Part shown: positions 18,094 through 25,954 of the stretch, one piece after another
How the letters are laid out: every line of letters starts with the position of its first letter
How positions within the stretch are numbered: position 1 is the stretch's first letter
NCBI GenBank assembly: GCA_002353295.1
Contig: DEJG01000019.1
Span: forward strand, 507,300 to 571,299
Length of the DNA stretch: 64,000 nt
DNA from: Prevotella sp. UBA2754
Lineage (GTDB): Bacteria; Bacteroidota; Bacteroidia; Bacteroidales; Bacteroidaceae
Direction: 5' to 3'
The notes under the pieces: model-generated
The model's database searches: none
Told to the model about the DNA's origin: nothing
The model's input: only the letters and a program-made list of their open reading frames with translations
Made by a program: the position numbers and the translations under genes

Positions 18094-20313
18094 TTATCGG
18101 ATAAACAAAAGTTCGCGATATTTGGGGAGTGTCCAAAGCCCGTCTTCCACGATGAGCTCCAACTTGTCTATCTCATAACGGATGGACTCCATCTTAGGAC
18201 AGACGGTGTCGTGATAGACGATAGCACGCTCGTGGATGTTCTCAATGCGATTAGCCACCTTGCGAGCCTCGGTGAGTTCCTCTACCTGCTGCTCTATGCG
18301 CTCGGTGCGCTCGGCAATCTCCTCAATGAGTTTCATGTTGCGCGATGATAGGCGCTCAGCCTTGTCAGCAGAGAAAACGTCCTTCATGCCCTGCACGTTC
18401 TTGATGAGCTGACTCTGATAGTGGGTAGCCACGGGTATGATGTGGTTCATGGCAAGGTCGCCTAACACGCGGCCCTCTATCTGAACCGTCTTTACGTAGG
18501 TTTCCCATTTTACTTCGTTGCGAGCCTCGAGTTCCTTGCGGTTCATGACCTTGGTGCTCTCGAACATCTTCACACTGCTCTCGTCGAGATAGTGTTCGAA
18601 GATGACTGGACACGATTTTTCAACGTCTAATCCGCGGCGGGCTGCCTCCTTGACCCATTCGTCTGAATAGCCGTTGCCATCGAAACGGATGGGCTTGCAA
18701 GTCTTGATATCTTCCTTGAGGACTTCCAGAATGGCAGCGGTTTTCACGTGTTGCGTATTGGATGTTGGCTGTTGGCTGTATGCTTGAATCTTTTTATCGA
18801 CACGCTGCTTGAACGAGGCGAGGGCTTCAGCCATCGCTGCATTGAGGGCTATCATAGCCGATGCACAGTTGACGCTGGAACCTGGTGCACGGAACTCGAA
18901 ACGATTACCGGTGAAGGCAAAGGGCGAGGTGCGGTTACGGTCGGTATTGTCAATAATCAGATCGGGAATCTGGGGAATGTCGATAGCCATACCCTGTTTG
19001 CCCTTGAGGTTGAAGAGCTCGTTGGTGTCCGACTGCTCGATATGGTCGAGCAATTCGGTGAGCTGAGTGCCCAGGAACGACGAGATGATGGCAGGAGGTG
19101 CCTCGTTGCCACCCAGACGGTGCTCGTTGGTAGCCGACATGATAGATGCCTTGAGCAGTCCGTTGTGCTTATGAACAGCCATCAGTGTCTCGACAATGAA
19201 GGTGACGAAGCGCAGATTCTCCTCAGGCGTCTTGCCAGGAGCATGCAGCAATACGCCATTGTCGGCAGAGAGGCTCCAGTTGTTGTGTTTACCCGACCCG
19301 TTGATGCCGTCGAAAGGCTTTTCGTGGAGCAGTACACGGAATCCGTGATTGCGAGCCACTTTCTTCATGAGCGACATGAGCAACATGTTATGGTCAACAG
19401 CCAGATTACACTCCTCGAAGATAGGAGCCAACTCAAACTGGTTGGGGGCTACCTCGTTATGGCGCGTCTTGACGGGAATAGCCAGTTCGAGCGCCTGAAT
19501 CTCCAAATCCTTCATAAAGGCCTGCACGCGGTCGGGGATGGTGCCGAAGTAGTGGTCGTCCATCTGCTGGTTCTTGGCACTCTCGTGACCCATCAGCGTG
19601 CGTCCCGTCATCAGCAGGTCGGGGCGGGCAGAATAGAGTCCCTCGTCAACGAGGAAATACTCCTGTTCCCAACCCAGATTCACCTGAACTTTGGTGACGT
19701 CGTCGTAGAACAGTTGGCAAACATCTTTAGCTGCCTTGCCTACCGCATGGAGCGAGCGTAGCAGCGGAGCCTTGTAGTCGAGGGCTTCGCCCGTATAGGC
19801 GATGAAGATAGTAGGAATACAGAGCGTGTCGTCAATGATGAACACAGGACTGGTTGGGTCCCACGCGCTGTAGCCGCGTGCTTCGAACGTATTGCGGATA
19901 CCACCGTTAGGGAACGACGAAGCATCGGGCTCCTGCTGTACGAGCAGCTTGCCGCTGAACTTCTCTATCATACCTCCTTTGCCGTCGTGCTCCACAAAGG
20001 CATCGTGCTTTTCGGCAGTGCCCTCGGTAAGCGGCTGGAACCAGTGGGTATAGTGGGTTACCCCCATCTCCATGGCCCATTTCTTCATGCCGTCTGCCAC
20101 GGCATCGGCTATCGAACGGTCGAGACGGGCACCGTTGTCCATCACGTCAATCATCGTATTGTACACATCGGAAGGCAGGTAACGGAACATCTTCTGCTTG
20201 TTGAAGACGTATTTTCCGAAATATTCCGAAGGCCGTTCCTGAGGTACTTTTACCTCGACGGCACGTTTCTTGAACGCTTCTTCTACTACCTGAAATCTTA
20301 AATTGTTTGCCAT
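18094..20313 (-). CDS. glnN: Type III glutamine synthetase
   Basis: 739 residues, the size of GSIII. Makes glutamine from glutamate, ammonium and ATP in the cytoplasm, usually as a double hexamer. Recognisable GSIII stretches include WEQEYFLVD, the NQFELAP catalytic motif and NGSGKHNNWS. A short odd segment in the C-terminal third (QQPTSNTQHV, encoded by near-repeats of GTTGGCTG at about 18760-18775) looks like a small repeat insertion. It is the last gene of the operon aguA-aguB-glnN, with a 1-base gap after aguB, which couples ammonium released from agmatine to assimilation. Confidence 0.93.
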   Translation of the reverse strand: MANNLRFQVVEEAFKKRAVEVKVPQERPSEYFGKYVFNKQKMFRYLPSDVYNTMIDVMDNGARLDRSIADAVADGMKKWAMEMGVTHYTHWFQPLTEGTAEKHDAFVEHDGKGGMIEKFSGKLLVQQEPDASSFPNGGIRNTFEARGYSAWDPTSPVFIIDDTLCIPTIFIAYTGEALDYKAPLLRSLHAVGKAAKDVCQLFYDDVTKVQVNLGWEQEYFLVDEGLYSARPDLLMTGRTLMGHESAKNQQMDDHYFGTIPDRVQAFMKDLEIQALELAIPVKTRHNEVAPNQFELAPIFEECNLAVDHNMLLMSLMKKVARNHGFRVLLHEKPFDGINGSGKHNNWSLSADNGVLLHAPGKTPEENLRFVTFIVETLMAVHKHNGLLKASIMSATNEHRLGGNEAPPAIISSFLGTQLTELLDHIEQSDTNELFNLKGKQGMAIDIPQIPDLIIDNTDRNRTSPFAFTGNRFEFRAPGSSVNCASAMIALNAAMAEALASFKQRVDKKIQAYSQQPTSNTQHVKTAAILEVLKEDIKTCKPIRFDGNGYSDEWVKEAARRGLDVEKSCPVIFEHYLDESSVKMFESTKVMNRKELEARNEVKWETYVKTVQIEGRVLGDLAMNHIIPVATHYQSQLIKNVQGMKDVFSADKAERLSSRNMKLIEEIAERTERIEQQVEELTEARKVANRIENIHERAIVYHDTVCPKMESIRYEIDKLELIVEDGLWTLPKYRELLFIR

Positions 20314-20314
20314 A

Positions 20315-21178
20315 TTAGTCTATGTATCGTTTTGTTATGTCTTGATATGCATCGATGCGTCTGTCGCGCAGGAAAGGCCACCAGCGACGCACCTGTTCGG
20401 TTCGCTCCATGTCCACCTCGACAATGGTCTCTGCCTCTTGGTCGGTAGGGGCCTCGTAGAGCAGTTCGCCCTGTGGGCCGGCTACGAAACTGGTTCCCCA
20501 GAAGAGTTGAGAGTTAAGAGTTTTCTCTTCGCCTACACGATTCACCGTAATGACGGGCAGACCATTGGCTACAGCATGACCACGCTGAACCGTCTGCCAT
20601 GCCATACGCTGGCGCTGCTGTTCCTCGGGCGTGTCGTTGGGGTCGTATCCGATAGCGGTGGGGTAAATGAGCAACTGGGCTCCCTGCATCGCCATCAGAC
20701 GGGCTGCCTCAGGGTACCACTGGTCCCAACAGACGAGTACGCCCAGGCAACCAACGGAGGTCTTGATGGGGTGGAATCCCAAATCGCCAGGCGTGAAGTA
20801 GAACTTCTCGTAGTAGCCTGGGTCATCGGGTATGTGCATTTTGCGATAGATGCCGGCGATAGAGCCGTCGCGTTCCAGCACGACAGCCGTGTTATGATAA
20901 AGGCCGGCGGCACGCTTCTCGAAGAGTGACGTGACGATGACAACCCCCAACTCTCGAGCCAAGTCGCCGAAGAACTCGGTAGAGGGACCAGGGATGGGCT
21001 CTGCCTGACTGAATACGTTGACATCCTCGGTCTGACAGAAATACAACCCGTTGTGAAGCTCCTGCAGGACGATGAGCTGGGCGCCCTGCTGAGCCAGACT
21101 GCGTATCTTGGTGGCCAAGCGTTTGATGTTCTGCTCGGCATCAGCAGTATTGTGTTGTTGAATAATACCTATTTTCAT
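20315..21178 (-). CDS. aguB: N-carbamoylputrescine amidohydrolase
   Basis: 287 residues of the nitrilase/CN-hydrolase superfamily. Catalytic triad visible: Glu40 in LIVLQE, Lys113 in YRKMHIPDD, Cys150 in LVCWDQWYPEAAR. It converts N-carbamoylputrescine to putrescine, CO2 and ammonium. It lies between aguA (25-base gap) and glnN (1-base gap). The segment before FWGTSF reads KTLNSQL, encoded by the dispersed TTGAGAGTT-type repeat on the opposite strand, in a loop that is variable in the family. Confidence 0.93.
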   Translation of the reverse strand: MKIGIIQQHNTADAEQNIKRLATKIRSLAQQGAQLIVLQELHNGLYFCQTEDVNVFSQAEPIPGPSTEFFGDLARELGVVIVTSLFEKRAAGLYHNTAVVLERDGSIAGIYRKMHIPDDPGYYEKFYFTPGDLGFHPIKTSVGCLGVLVCWDQWYPEAARLMAMQGAQLLIYPTAIGYDPNDTPEEQQRQRMAWQTVQRGHAVANGLPVITVNRVGEEKTLNSQLFWGTSFVAGPQGELLYEAPTDQEAETIVEVDMERTEQVRRWWPFLRDRRIDAYQDITKRYID

Positions 21179-21203
21179 TTTTTACCTTTTTTACTTTTTA
21201 GCT

Positions 21204-22193
21204 TTAATAGTATTGCATGGTACAACAATGAAGACTGCCGTGTTGCTTAATGACAGCCTGACAATCGATGCCCACCATTTCGCGGTCAGGAAAAGCCTGC
21301 TGGATGATGTCCAAAGCCTCTTGGTCGAGGTCGGGCTGCCCGTAAGTAGGCACCAGTACGGCACCATTAATGACCAGATAGTTGGCATAGGTGGCTGGAA
21401 GCCGATAGCCCTCATCATAGATAGGACGGGGGAGTGGCAATTTCAAGAGTCGGTAGGGATGGCCCTCCAGCGTCTTGAGCTGTTGTAATTCGCGTTCCAT
21501 CTCCATAAGGTCAGGATGCGCCTCGTCAGCCCCTATATATAATAAGGTATCGTCAGGACAGATGCGCACCAGTGTATCGATATGTCCGTCAGTGTCGTCG
21601 CCCAGCAGACTGCCATGTTGCAGCCACACGATGCGCTCAGCACCCAGATATGTCTTCAGTCGGTCTTCGATGTCGGCTTTGGTCAAGGGCTGGTTGCGAT
21701 GTGGCGCCATCAGACAGCATTCGGTCGTGAATACAGTCCCCTTGCCGTCGCTCTCAATCGAGCCACCTTCCAAAACGAAGTCCAAATGGGGTTCGTAGAT
21801 GCCCTTTACCAATCCTCTGTCATACAATTGTCGGTTAATCTGGTTATCCAGTTCGGCAGGAAATTTCTCGCCCCAGCCGTTGAATCGGAAATCGAGGAGG
21901 AGAGTTGAGAGTATTCCCGAGCTTTGCTCGCCTACCCGTAGCCTTTGAGAGTTGGGAGTTGAGAGTTGCTCTACCGTGATGAAGCCGTGATCGCGCGCCC
22001 ACGTGTCGTTATGAGGGATATCATCAACAATAATCAGTGACTCGCGTTTACGGATTTCGCGTGCCATTTCTTCGTAAACAGCTGTGATTTCGGGCAAGAT
22101 AGGAGCCCAGTCAGTAGCCTCGTGCGGCCATGTGAGCTGCACGGCACTTTGTTTCTCCCATTCGGCAGGCATCCGCCTCTTTGTTAATTTCAT
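21204..22193 (-). CDS. aguA: Agmatine deiminase with an odd N-terminal region
   Basis: 329 residues. Converts agmatine to N-carbamoylputrescine and ammonium. Family motifs are present: NDTWARDHG (62-70), FNGWG, LEGGSIESDG, GDDTDGHID and the C-terminal QHGSLHC with catalytic Cys at about 323. Two oddities: the stretch usually separating the first helix (RESLIIV) from NDTWARDHG, some 20-25 residues in relatives I remember, is reduced to five; and residues about 75-99 are an extra segment encoded by TTGAGAGTT-type repeats. The catalytic core seems intact, so activity is plausible but not certain. First gene of the aguA-aguB-glnN operon. Confidence 0.85.
   Translation of the reverse strand: MKLTKRRMPAEWEKQSAVQLTWPHEATDWAPILPEITAVYEEMAREIRKRESLIIVDDIPHNDTWARDHGFITVEQLSTPNSQRLRVGEQSSGILSTLLLDFRFNGWGEKFPAELDNQINRQLYDRGLVKGIYEPHLDFVLEGGSIESDGKGTVFTTECCLMAPHRNQPLTKADIEDRLKTYLGAERIVWLQHGSLLGDDTDGHIDTLVRICPDDTLLYIGADEAHPDLMEMERELQQLKTLEGHPYRLLKLPLPRPIYDEGYRLPATYANYLVINGAVLVPTYGQPDLDQEALDIIQQAFPDREMVGIDCQAVIKQHGSLHCCTMQYY
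21897..21971. repeat. In-frame repeat insertion inside aguA
   Basis: About 75 bases made of TTGAGAGTT-like words flanking a core with two small hairpins (GAGC-TTT-GCTC and CTACCCGTAG). It encodes residues 75-99, which have no counterpart in the usual agmatine deiminase sequence between FITV and LLDF. Similar words occur in intergenic gaps at 6411 and 52590. Confidence 0.6.
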
Positions 22194-22197
22194 GGTG

Positions 22198-22256
22198 CAA
22201 AATTACGAAATAATTATTAATTATATGTGAAGCATTAAAATATTTTTGTAATTTTG
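22198..22256. promoter_or_regulatory. Divergent -7 boxes for aguA and the FetA-like gene
   Basis: TAATTTTG on the minus strand (22205-22198) lies 4 bases before the aguA ATG, and TAATTTTG on the plus strand (22249-22256) lies 4 bases before the ATG at 22261. Both mRNAs would have at most a few untranslated bases. No strong -33 element is seen for either. Confidence 0.6.
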
Positions 22257-22260
22257 CAGC

Positions 22261-22821
22261 ATGTTAGAGTTGCATAACGTAACAATAGAACCGAAGATTC
22301 ACTCGCTCTCACTAACCGTAGGCGATGGGCAGTTGGTGTGCTTGACAGGTCGCGAAGGTGCTGGCAAGACCACTGTCTTACGTGCCGTGTTGGGGCTGAT
22401 TCCTATTCAGGGTGGGCACATCAGTATAGACGGAGAATTGCTGACGCCACGCTCGGCTCCCTATTTCCGTCGGCAGATAGCATACGTGCCCCAACAGTTG
22501 ACGTGTATCGAGGATTACGACAGTATGGCCGACATTTCAGAACTGTTGTTTGGACTGCGTGTGAACAAAGGCGGGGCGTCGTATAAAGTGCCTACCGATG
22601 GGCGCCGATGGGCTGAACTGAAGATAGACGAGCGCTATCTGTTGCTGTTGCAGAATGCCATGCAGCTGAACAAAACTCTTTTGATAATAGACGAGCCGGC
22701 AGCACCTATCAGTGCCGAAACAATGGAACAAGTGGACAGCTTGTTGACGGAAGCTGCCCGGAGAGGGGCTACGGTGTTGGCTGTCAATTCACGAATCCTT
22801 CAAAATCAGATACAACTATGA
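22261..22821 (+). CDS. Short ABC ATPase, FetA/YbbL-like, with degenerate signature
   Basis: 186 residues, short for an ABC domain. Walker A GREGAGKTT (about 33-41), Q-loop YVPQQ and Walker B LLIIDEPAAP are present. Where LSGGQ should lie the sequence reads ELKIDERYLLLLQNA, so the signature is not recognisable. It overlaps by 4 bases with a FetB/YbbM-type permease and so belongs to a FetAB-like exporter, implicated in iron efflux in E. coli. The lost signature may mean an unusual or weak ATPase cycle. Confidence 0.75.
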   Translation: MLELHNVTIEPKIHSLSLTVGDGQLVCLTGREGAGKTTVLRAVLGLIPIQGGHISIDGELLTPRSAPYFRRQIAYVPQQLTCIEDYDSMADISELLFGLRVNKGGASYKVPTDGRRWAELKIDERYLLLLQNAMQLNKTLLIIDEPAAPISAETMEQVDSLLTEAARRGATVLAVNSRILQNQIQL

Positions 22822-23537
22822 ATATAACGATTGTCAGATTGCTATTAGGTATCCTGTTGCTGGCTATCCCAGCATTGATCCTATTTCGTCTGGATCGTCG
22901 CTTCTTGCGTCAATCGGCCACCGTGTTGGTACGATTCTCCTTGACGATGCTGGTGATGCTGGGCATTCTCTACTTCATATTTGAGTGGGACAAAGCCTGG
23001 GTCAACATTCTGTGGGTGCTCCTAAGCAGTGGGGTGGCTACAGCCGTATATTGTAAGAAACGTTGGCAGTCGATTCCTATCTATATCAGTATGACGGTGG
23101 TTACCTTTGTAATGGGAATCATCGTGCTGTTGTTGTCAGACGTTCCTCATTTGTTCAGTGCATCGTTGTTTATCCCGGTGATGACGATGTTGCAGGCCGA
23201 AGCACTCTTCGTTTGCAGAAAAGGGATTACCACCTTTGTGATGGAGCGTCGCGCACATAAGGATTTGTTGGAGTATCTGCAGGGAAACGGTGCTTCACAG
23301 TTGGAGGCTTTGCGGCCCTTTGTGACCAAGGCTATCACTCGCGCTTTCAATCCCATCCTGCAACAGTTGCTGTTGGTGGGACTGGTCTTTGTCCCCTCGC
23401 TGCTGTGTGGCTTGCTGATAGGTGGTTTCTCGCCTCTGCAGGCTATTGGTTTCGTGACTCTGATGACTTTTGCCGCTTTGAGCAGTACGATGCTGGTGCT
23501 CGTGTTCTGCATATTTATCTACACCAGAATTAGTTAA
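22818..23537 (+). CDS. FetB/YbbM-like (UPF0014) permease
   Basis: 239 residues with about seven hydrophobic segments. The central region FVCRKGITTFVMERRAHKDLLEYLQGNGAS... and the following ALRPFVTKAITRAFNPIL match the conserved cytoplasmic loop of the UPF0014 family. It pairs with the preceding ATPase (4-base overlap). Likely role: export of iron or another metal or small molecule, by analogy with FetAB. Confidence 0.8.
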   Translation: MNITIVRLLLGILLLAIPALILFRLDRRFLRQSATVLVRFSLTMLVMLGILYFIFEWDKAWVNILWVLLSSGVATAVYCKKRWQSIPIYISMTVVTFVMGIIVLLLSDVPHLFSASLFIPVMTMLQAEALFVCRKGITTFVMERRAHKDLLEYLQGNGASQLEALRPFVTKAITRAFNPILQQLLLVGLVFVPSLLCGLLIGGFSPLQAIGFVTLMTFAALSSTMLVLVFCIFIYTRIS

Positions 23538-23545
23538 GACACAAA

Positions 23546-24325
23546 ATGAAAAGATGGTTTATCTGCATAGCAGCCATGATGCTGCTCAGTCTGCAATCGT
23601 GCGGACAGAAAGTTGAGAAGAATGAATCGGCGGATCAGCATAACACCCTGACCGACGTGCGTATTCCGCAGGAAACAACACCTTTGCAGCGTTATGCCTA
23701 TAAGGCGTGGTATTCGGAGTCGATGCGCATTCCGTTGGCTGTAGCGTGGTATCTCACCGGTAATCACGTATCAGGTAAATACAAGCGAGGGGGCGTGGCT
23801 TTCCAACCGGACGAGGAAGTGAAGGGCGACCCAGTGACCACCTTTGACTATATGCAGTCGGGCTATTCGCGCGGTCACATGTGTCCGTCGGGTGATAACA
23901 AATGGAATCAACGTGCCCAGGAGGAGTCGTTCCTGATGACGAATATCTGTCCGCAGAACGGTAAACTGAACGGAGGCGACTGGAATGATTTGGAGATGCT
24001 GTGCCGTACGTGGGCAAAGCGTTACGATAGGGTTTACATCGTTTGCGGTCCCATCCTGCGTGGCAATAATCACAAGACGATAGGTCGGCAGCGCAATCGT
24101 CGTATCACGGTGCCAGAGGCTTTCTATAAGGTCGTGATGCGTACAGGCAAGAATCCTGCTGCCATCGGTTTTATCTATGAGAACAACGGTAGCAGTCAGC
24201 CTATGCGTCAGGCCGTTCGTACGGTTGATGAGATAGAAAAACTGACTGGCTTTGATTTCTTCTCAGCCCTCGAGGATCATATTGAGAACTGGATAGAAGC
24301 CAAAGCCAGTCTGAAGGATTGGTAA
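23546..24325 (+). CDS. DNA/RNA non-specific endonuclease (NUC1 family) lipoprotein
   Basis: 259 residues. The signal ends in a lipobox (LSLQSC, Cys19), so the enzyme is probably lipid-anchored outside the cytoplasm. The beta-beta-alpha-metal site is SRGHMCPSGDN (catalytic His111) with Asn134/Asn138 in TNICPQN. Such nucleases degrade extracellular DNA and RNA for nutrient use. Gap of 8 bases after the FetB-like gene, so cotranscription is possible. Confidence 0.88.
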   Translation: MKRWFICIAAMMLLSLQSCGQKVEKNESADQHNTLTDVRIPQETTPLQRYAYKAWYSESMRIPLAVAWYLTGNHVSGKYKRGGVAFQPDEEVKGDPVTTFDYMQSGYSRGHMCPSGDNKWNQRAQEESFLMTNICPQNGKLNGGDWNDLEMLCRTWAKRYDRVYIVCGPILRGNNHKTIGRQRNRRITVPEAFYKVVMRTGKNPAAIGFIYENNGSSQPMRQAVRTVDEIEKLTGFDFFSALEDHIENWIEAKASLKDW

Positions 24326-24335
24326 TATCTTTTGG

Positions 24336-25409
24336 TCAGATAGCCTGTCTGAAGTCTGCAAGCGTAATTTCCACGAGTTGTTCGTCACTCACCTTGCCAG
24401 CCTTGGCAAGACGGTTGGCCTGCGCTTGGATGGTCTTCTCAAACAGGTTGCGCACATATCGGGCATTACCGAAGTTGCGGTCTTTCGTGGCAACCTTATT
24501 CTGGAGATGCTCAAAAACCGCACTGGCTGCCTCCTTGGTGATGGTATATTGGTTTTTCTTCAGATACTGACGGAAGATTTTATAAAGGTCTTCGGCGGAA
24601 TAGTCGGGGAAGTTGATGTACCGATTGAAACGTGACTCCAGACCAGGGTTGGTATTGATGAACTGTTTCATCTCGTTGGTATAACCAGCCACAATCACTA
24701 CCAAGCGGTCGCGATCGTCCTCCATGCGCTTCAGCAGCGTGGCTACGGCTTCAGAACCATAGTCTTGGCTCGACTGACTCTGGGTGAGCGCATAGGCCTC
24801 GTCGATGAAGAGTACGCCTCCGAGGGCAGAGTCGCACATGTGATTCACTCGGGGAGCCGTCTGACCTACATACTGTCCGATGAGTCCGGAACGGTCAGTC
24901 TCTACAAGATGGCCTTTTTTCAGAATCCCCAAATCCTTATAGATGCGTGCTACGATACGCGCCACGGTAGTCTTACCTGTACCGGGACTGCCCGTGAAGA
25001 CAAGGTGATAGTTCAGGTTGGGTGTCTTCAGTCCCTTGTCCTTACGGGCTTTCTGCACCTTCACATAGTTGGCAAGCGAGTGTACTTCCGCCTTCACGGC
25101 TTCCAGACCTATCAGTTCGTCAAGTTCTTGATAGGGGTCGCCCTCTTCCTTCTTCTTCTTGTCAGATTTGTCGTCGGCTTTATCCCCTTCTTCGCGGTCA
25201 TCCTTATCCACGAATTTGTATTTATGTCCACTCTCGTCAGAGCCGTCATCGTCATCATCGAAGACGAGCTTCTTTTCCTTGTTTTCAGATCCAGAGTCTT
25301 CATTGCCAAGAACCATGGTACATCCGCCCATCATCAGGAAACAGGCGGTGATACAGATAATAATGATTGTCAGTTGCTTACTACTGAAGCGGTCGAAAAA
25401 ACTTGCCAT
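24336..25409 (-). CDS. AAA+ ATPase (CbbX/SpoVK-like) with N-terminal membrane segment
   Basis: 357 residues from MASFFDRF (25409). A hydrophobic segment at 12-34 contains GGC (Cys30), followed by a long acidic/Lys-rich linker (about 36-92) and a single AAA+ module: Walker A GSPGTGKTT (140-148), Walker B GVLFIDEAYAL (198-208), Arg finger in LESRFNR. CbbX-like modules remodel protein complexes. By charge the linker would lie outside the membrane, which conflicts with a need for ATP. The start overlaps the end of the upstream VanZ-like gene by 40 bases. Confidence 0.82.
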   Translation of the reverse strand: MASFFDRFSSKQLTIIIICITACFLMMGGCTMVLGNEDSGSENKEKKLVFDDDDDGSDESGHKYKFVDKDDREEGDKADDKSDKKKKEEGDPYQELDELIGLEAVKAEVHSLANYVKVQKARKDKGLKTPNLNYHLVFTGSPGTGKTTVARIVARIYKDLGILKKGHLVETDRSGLIGQYVGQTAPRVNHMCDSALGGVLFIDEAYALTQSQSSQDYGSEAVATLLKRMEDDRDRLVVIVAGYTNEMKQFINTNPGLESRFNRYINFPDYSAEDLYKIFRQYLKKNQYTITKEAASAVFEHLQNKVATKDRNFGNARYVRNLFEKTIQAQANRLAKAGKVSDEQLVEITLADFRQAI

Positions 25410-25834
25410 AATGTTGTATTTTTTAAAGTTTCGGATATCAAAAGAATAAATAAAGGTAAGGCGTAGCACAACAGGTCGGTCAACTGGTAGGTTCCTGGCA
25501 GTAGTCCTGCCAGTTGCATGAGTTCGGAAACGATGCCCACCACAGGAATGATGCTGGCAACGGTGATGCGGAGTGAAACGGTATGGTGCTCAAGAAGCGC
25601 ATGTACCAACAGGATATATGCCGCTGACCATAATCCGCCAGGCAACGAATATACCACAAACTCAGACGGTTGAAAATGAAACATCATCGCGCGCCAATCA
25701 TGAATGAAAGGCATCAGGCCAACAACATCCAGCACACGAAAGAGTAGGATAGAAGTAGGGCGGTACGATATGTAAATCATGCCGCCAAAGGTGATGAGGA
25801 CGAGTCCGAGGACTATTTTCTGTCGTGCTGACAT
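25370..25834 (-). CDS. VanZ-like small membrane protein
   Basis: 154 residues from MSARQKI. Four or five hydrophobic helices with SLPGGLWSAAYILL and IIPVVGIVSELMQL, which recall VanZ/DUF2809-type proteins. The name is a likeness only. Its 3' end overlaps the start of the AAA+ gene by 40 bases, implying coupled translation. A weak minus-strand -7 box (TATTTTTG, 25866-25859) precedes it. Confidence 0.65.
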   Translation of the reverse strand: MSARQKIVLGLVLITFGGMIYISYRPTSILLFRVLDVVGLMPFIHDWRAMMFHFQPSEFVVYSLPGGLWSAAYILLVHALLEHHTVSLRITVASIIPVVGIVSELMQLAGLLPGTYQLTDLLCYALPLFILLISETLKNTTLWQVFSTASVVSN

Positions 25835-25954
25835 AGCTGTTATATCAATAATGCGGTACAAAAATACAAAAAAAATGAAAGAGATGGTGGATAATCTGTG
25901 TTTTTTTTGTAATTTTGCAGGCCTAAAAGGTATTAATATTATAAAGGTAAGAAA

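Noticed and set aside
18748..19761. 337-codon open frame on the plus strand within glnN
   Set aside because: It is the antisense shadow of the conserved type III glutamine synthetase and has no promoter or recognisable protein features.
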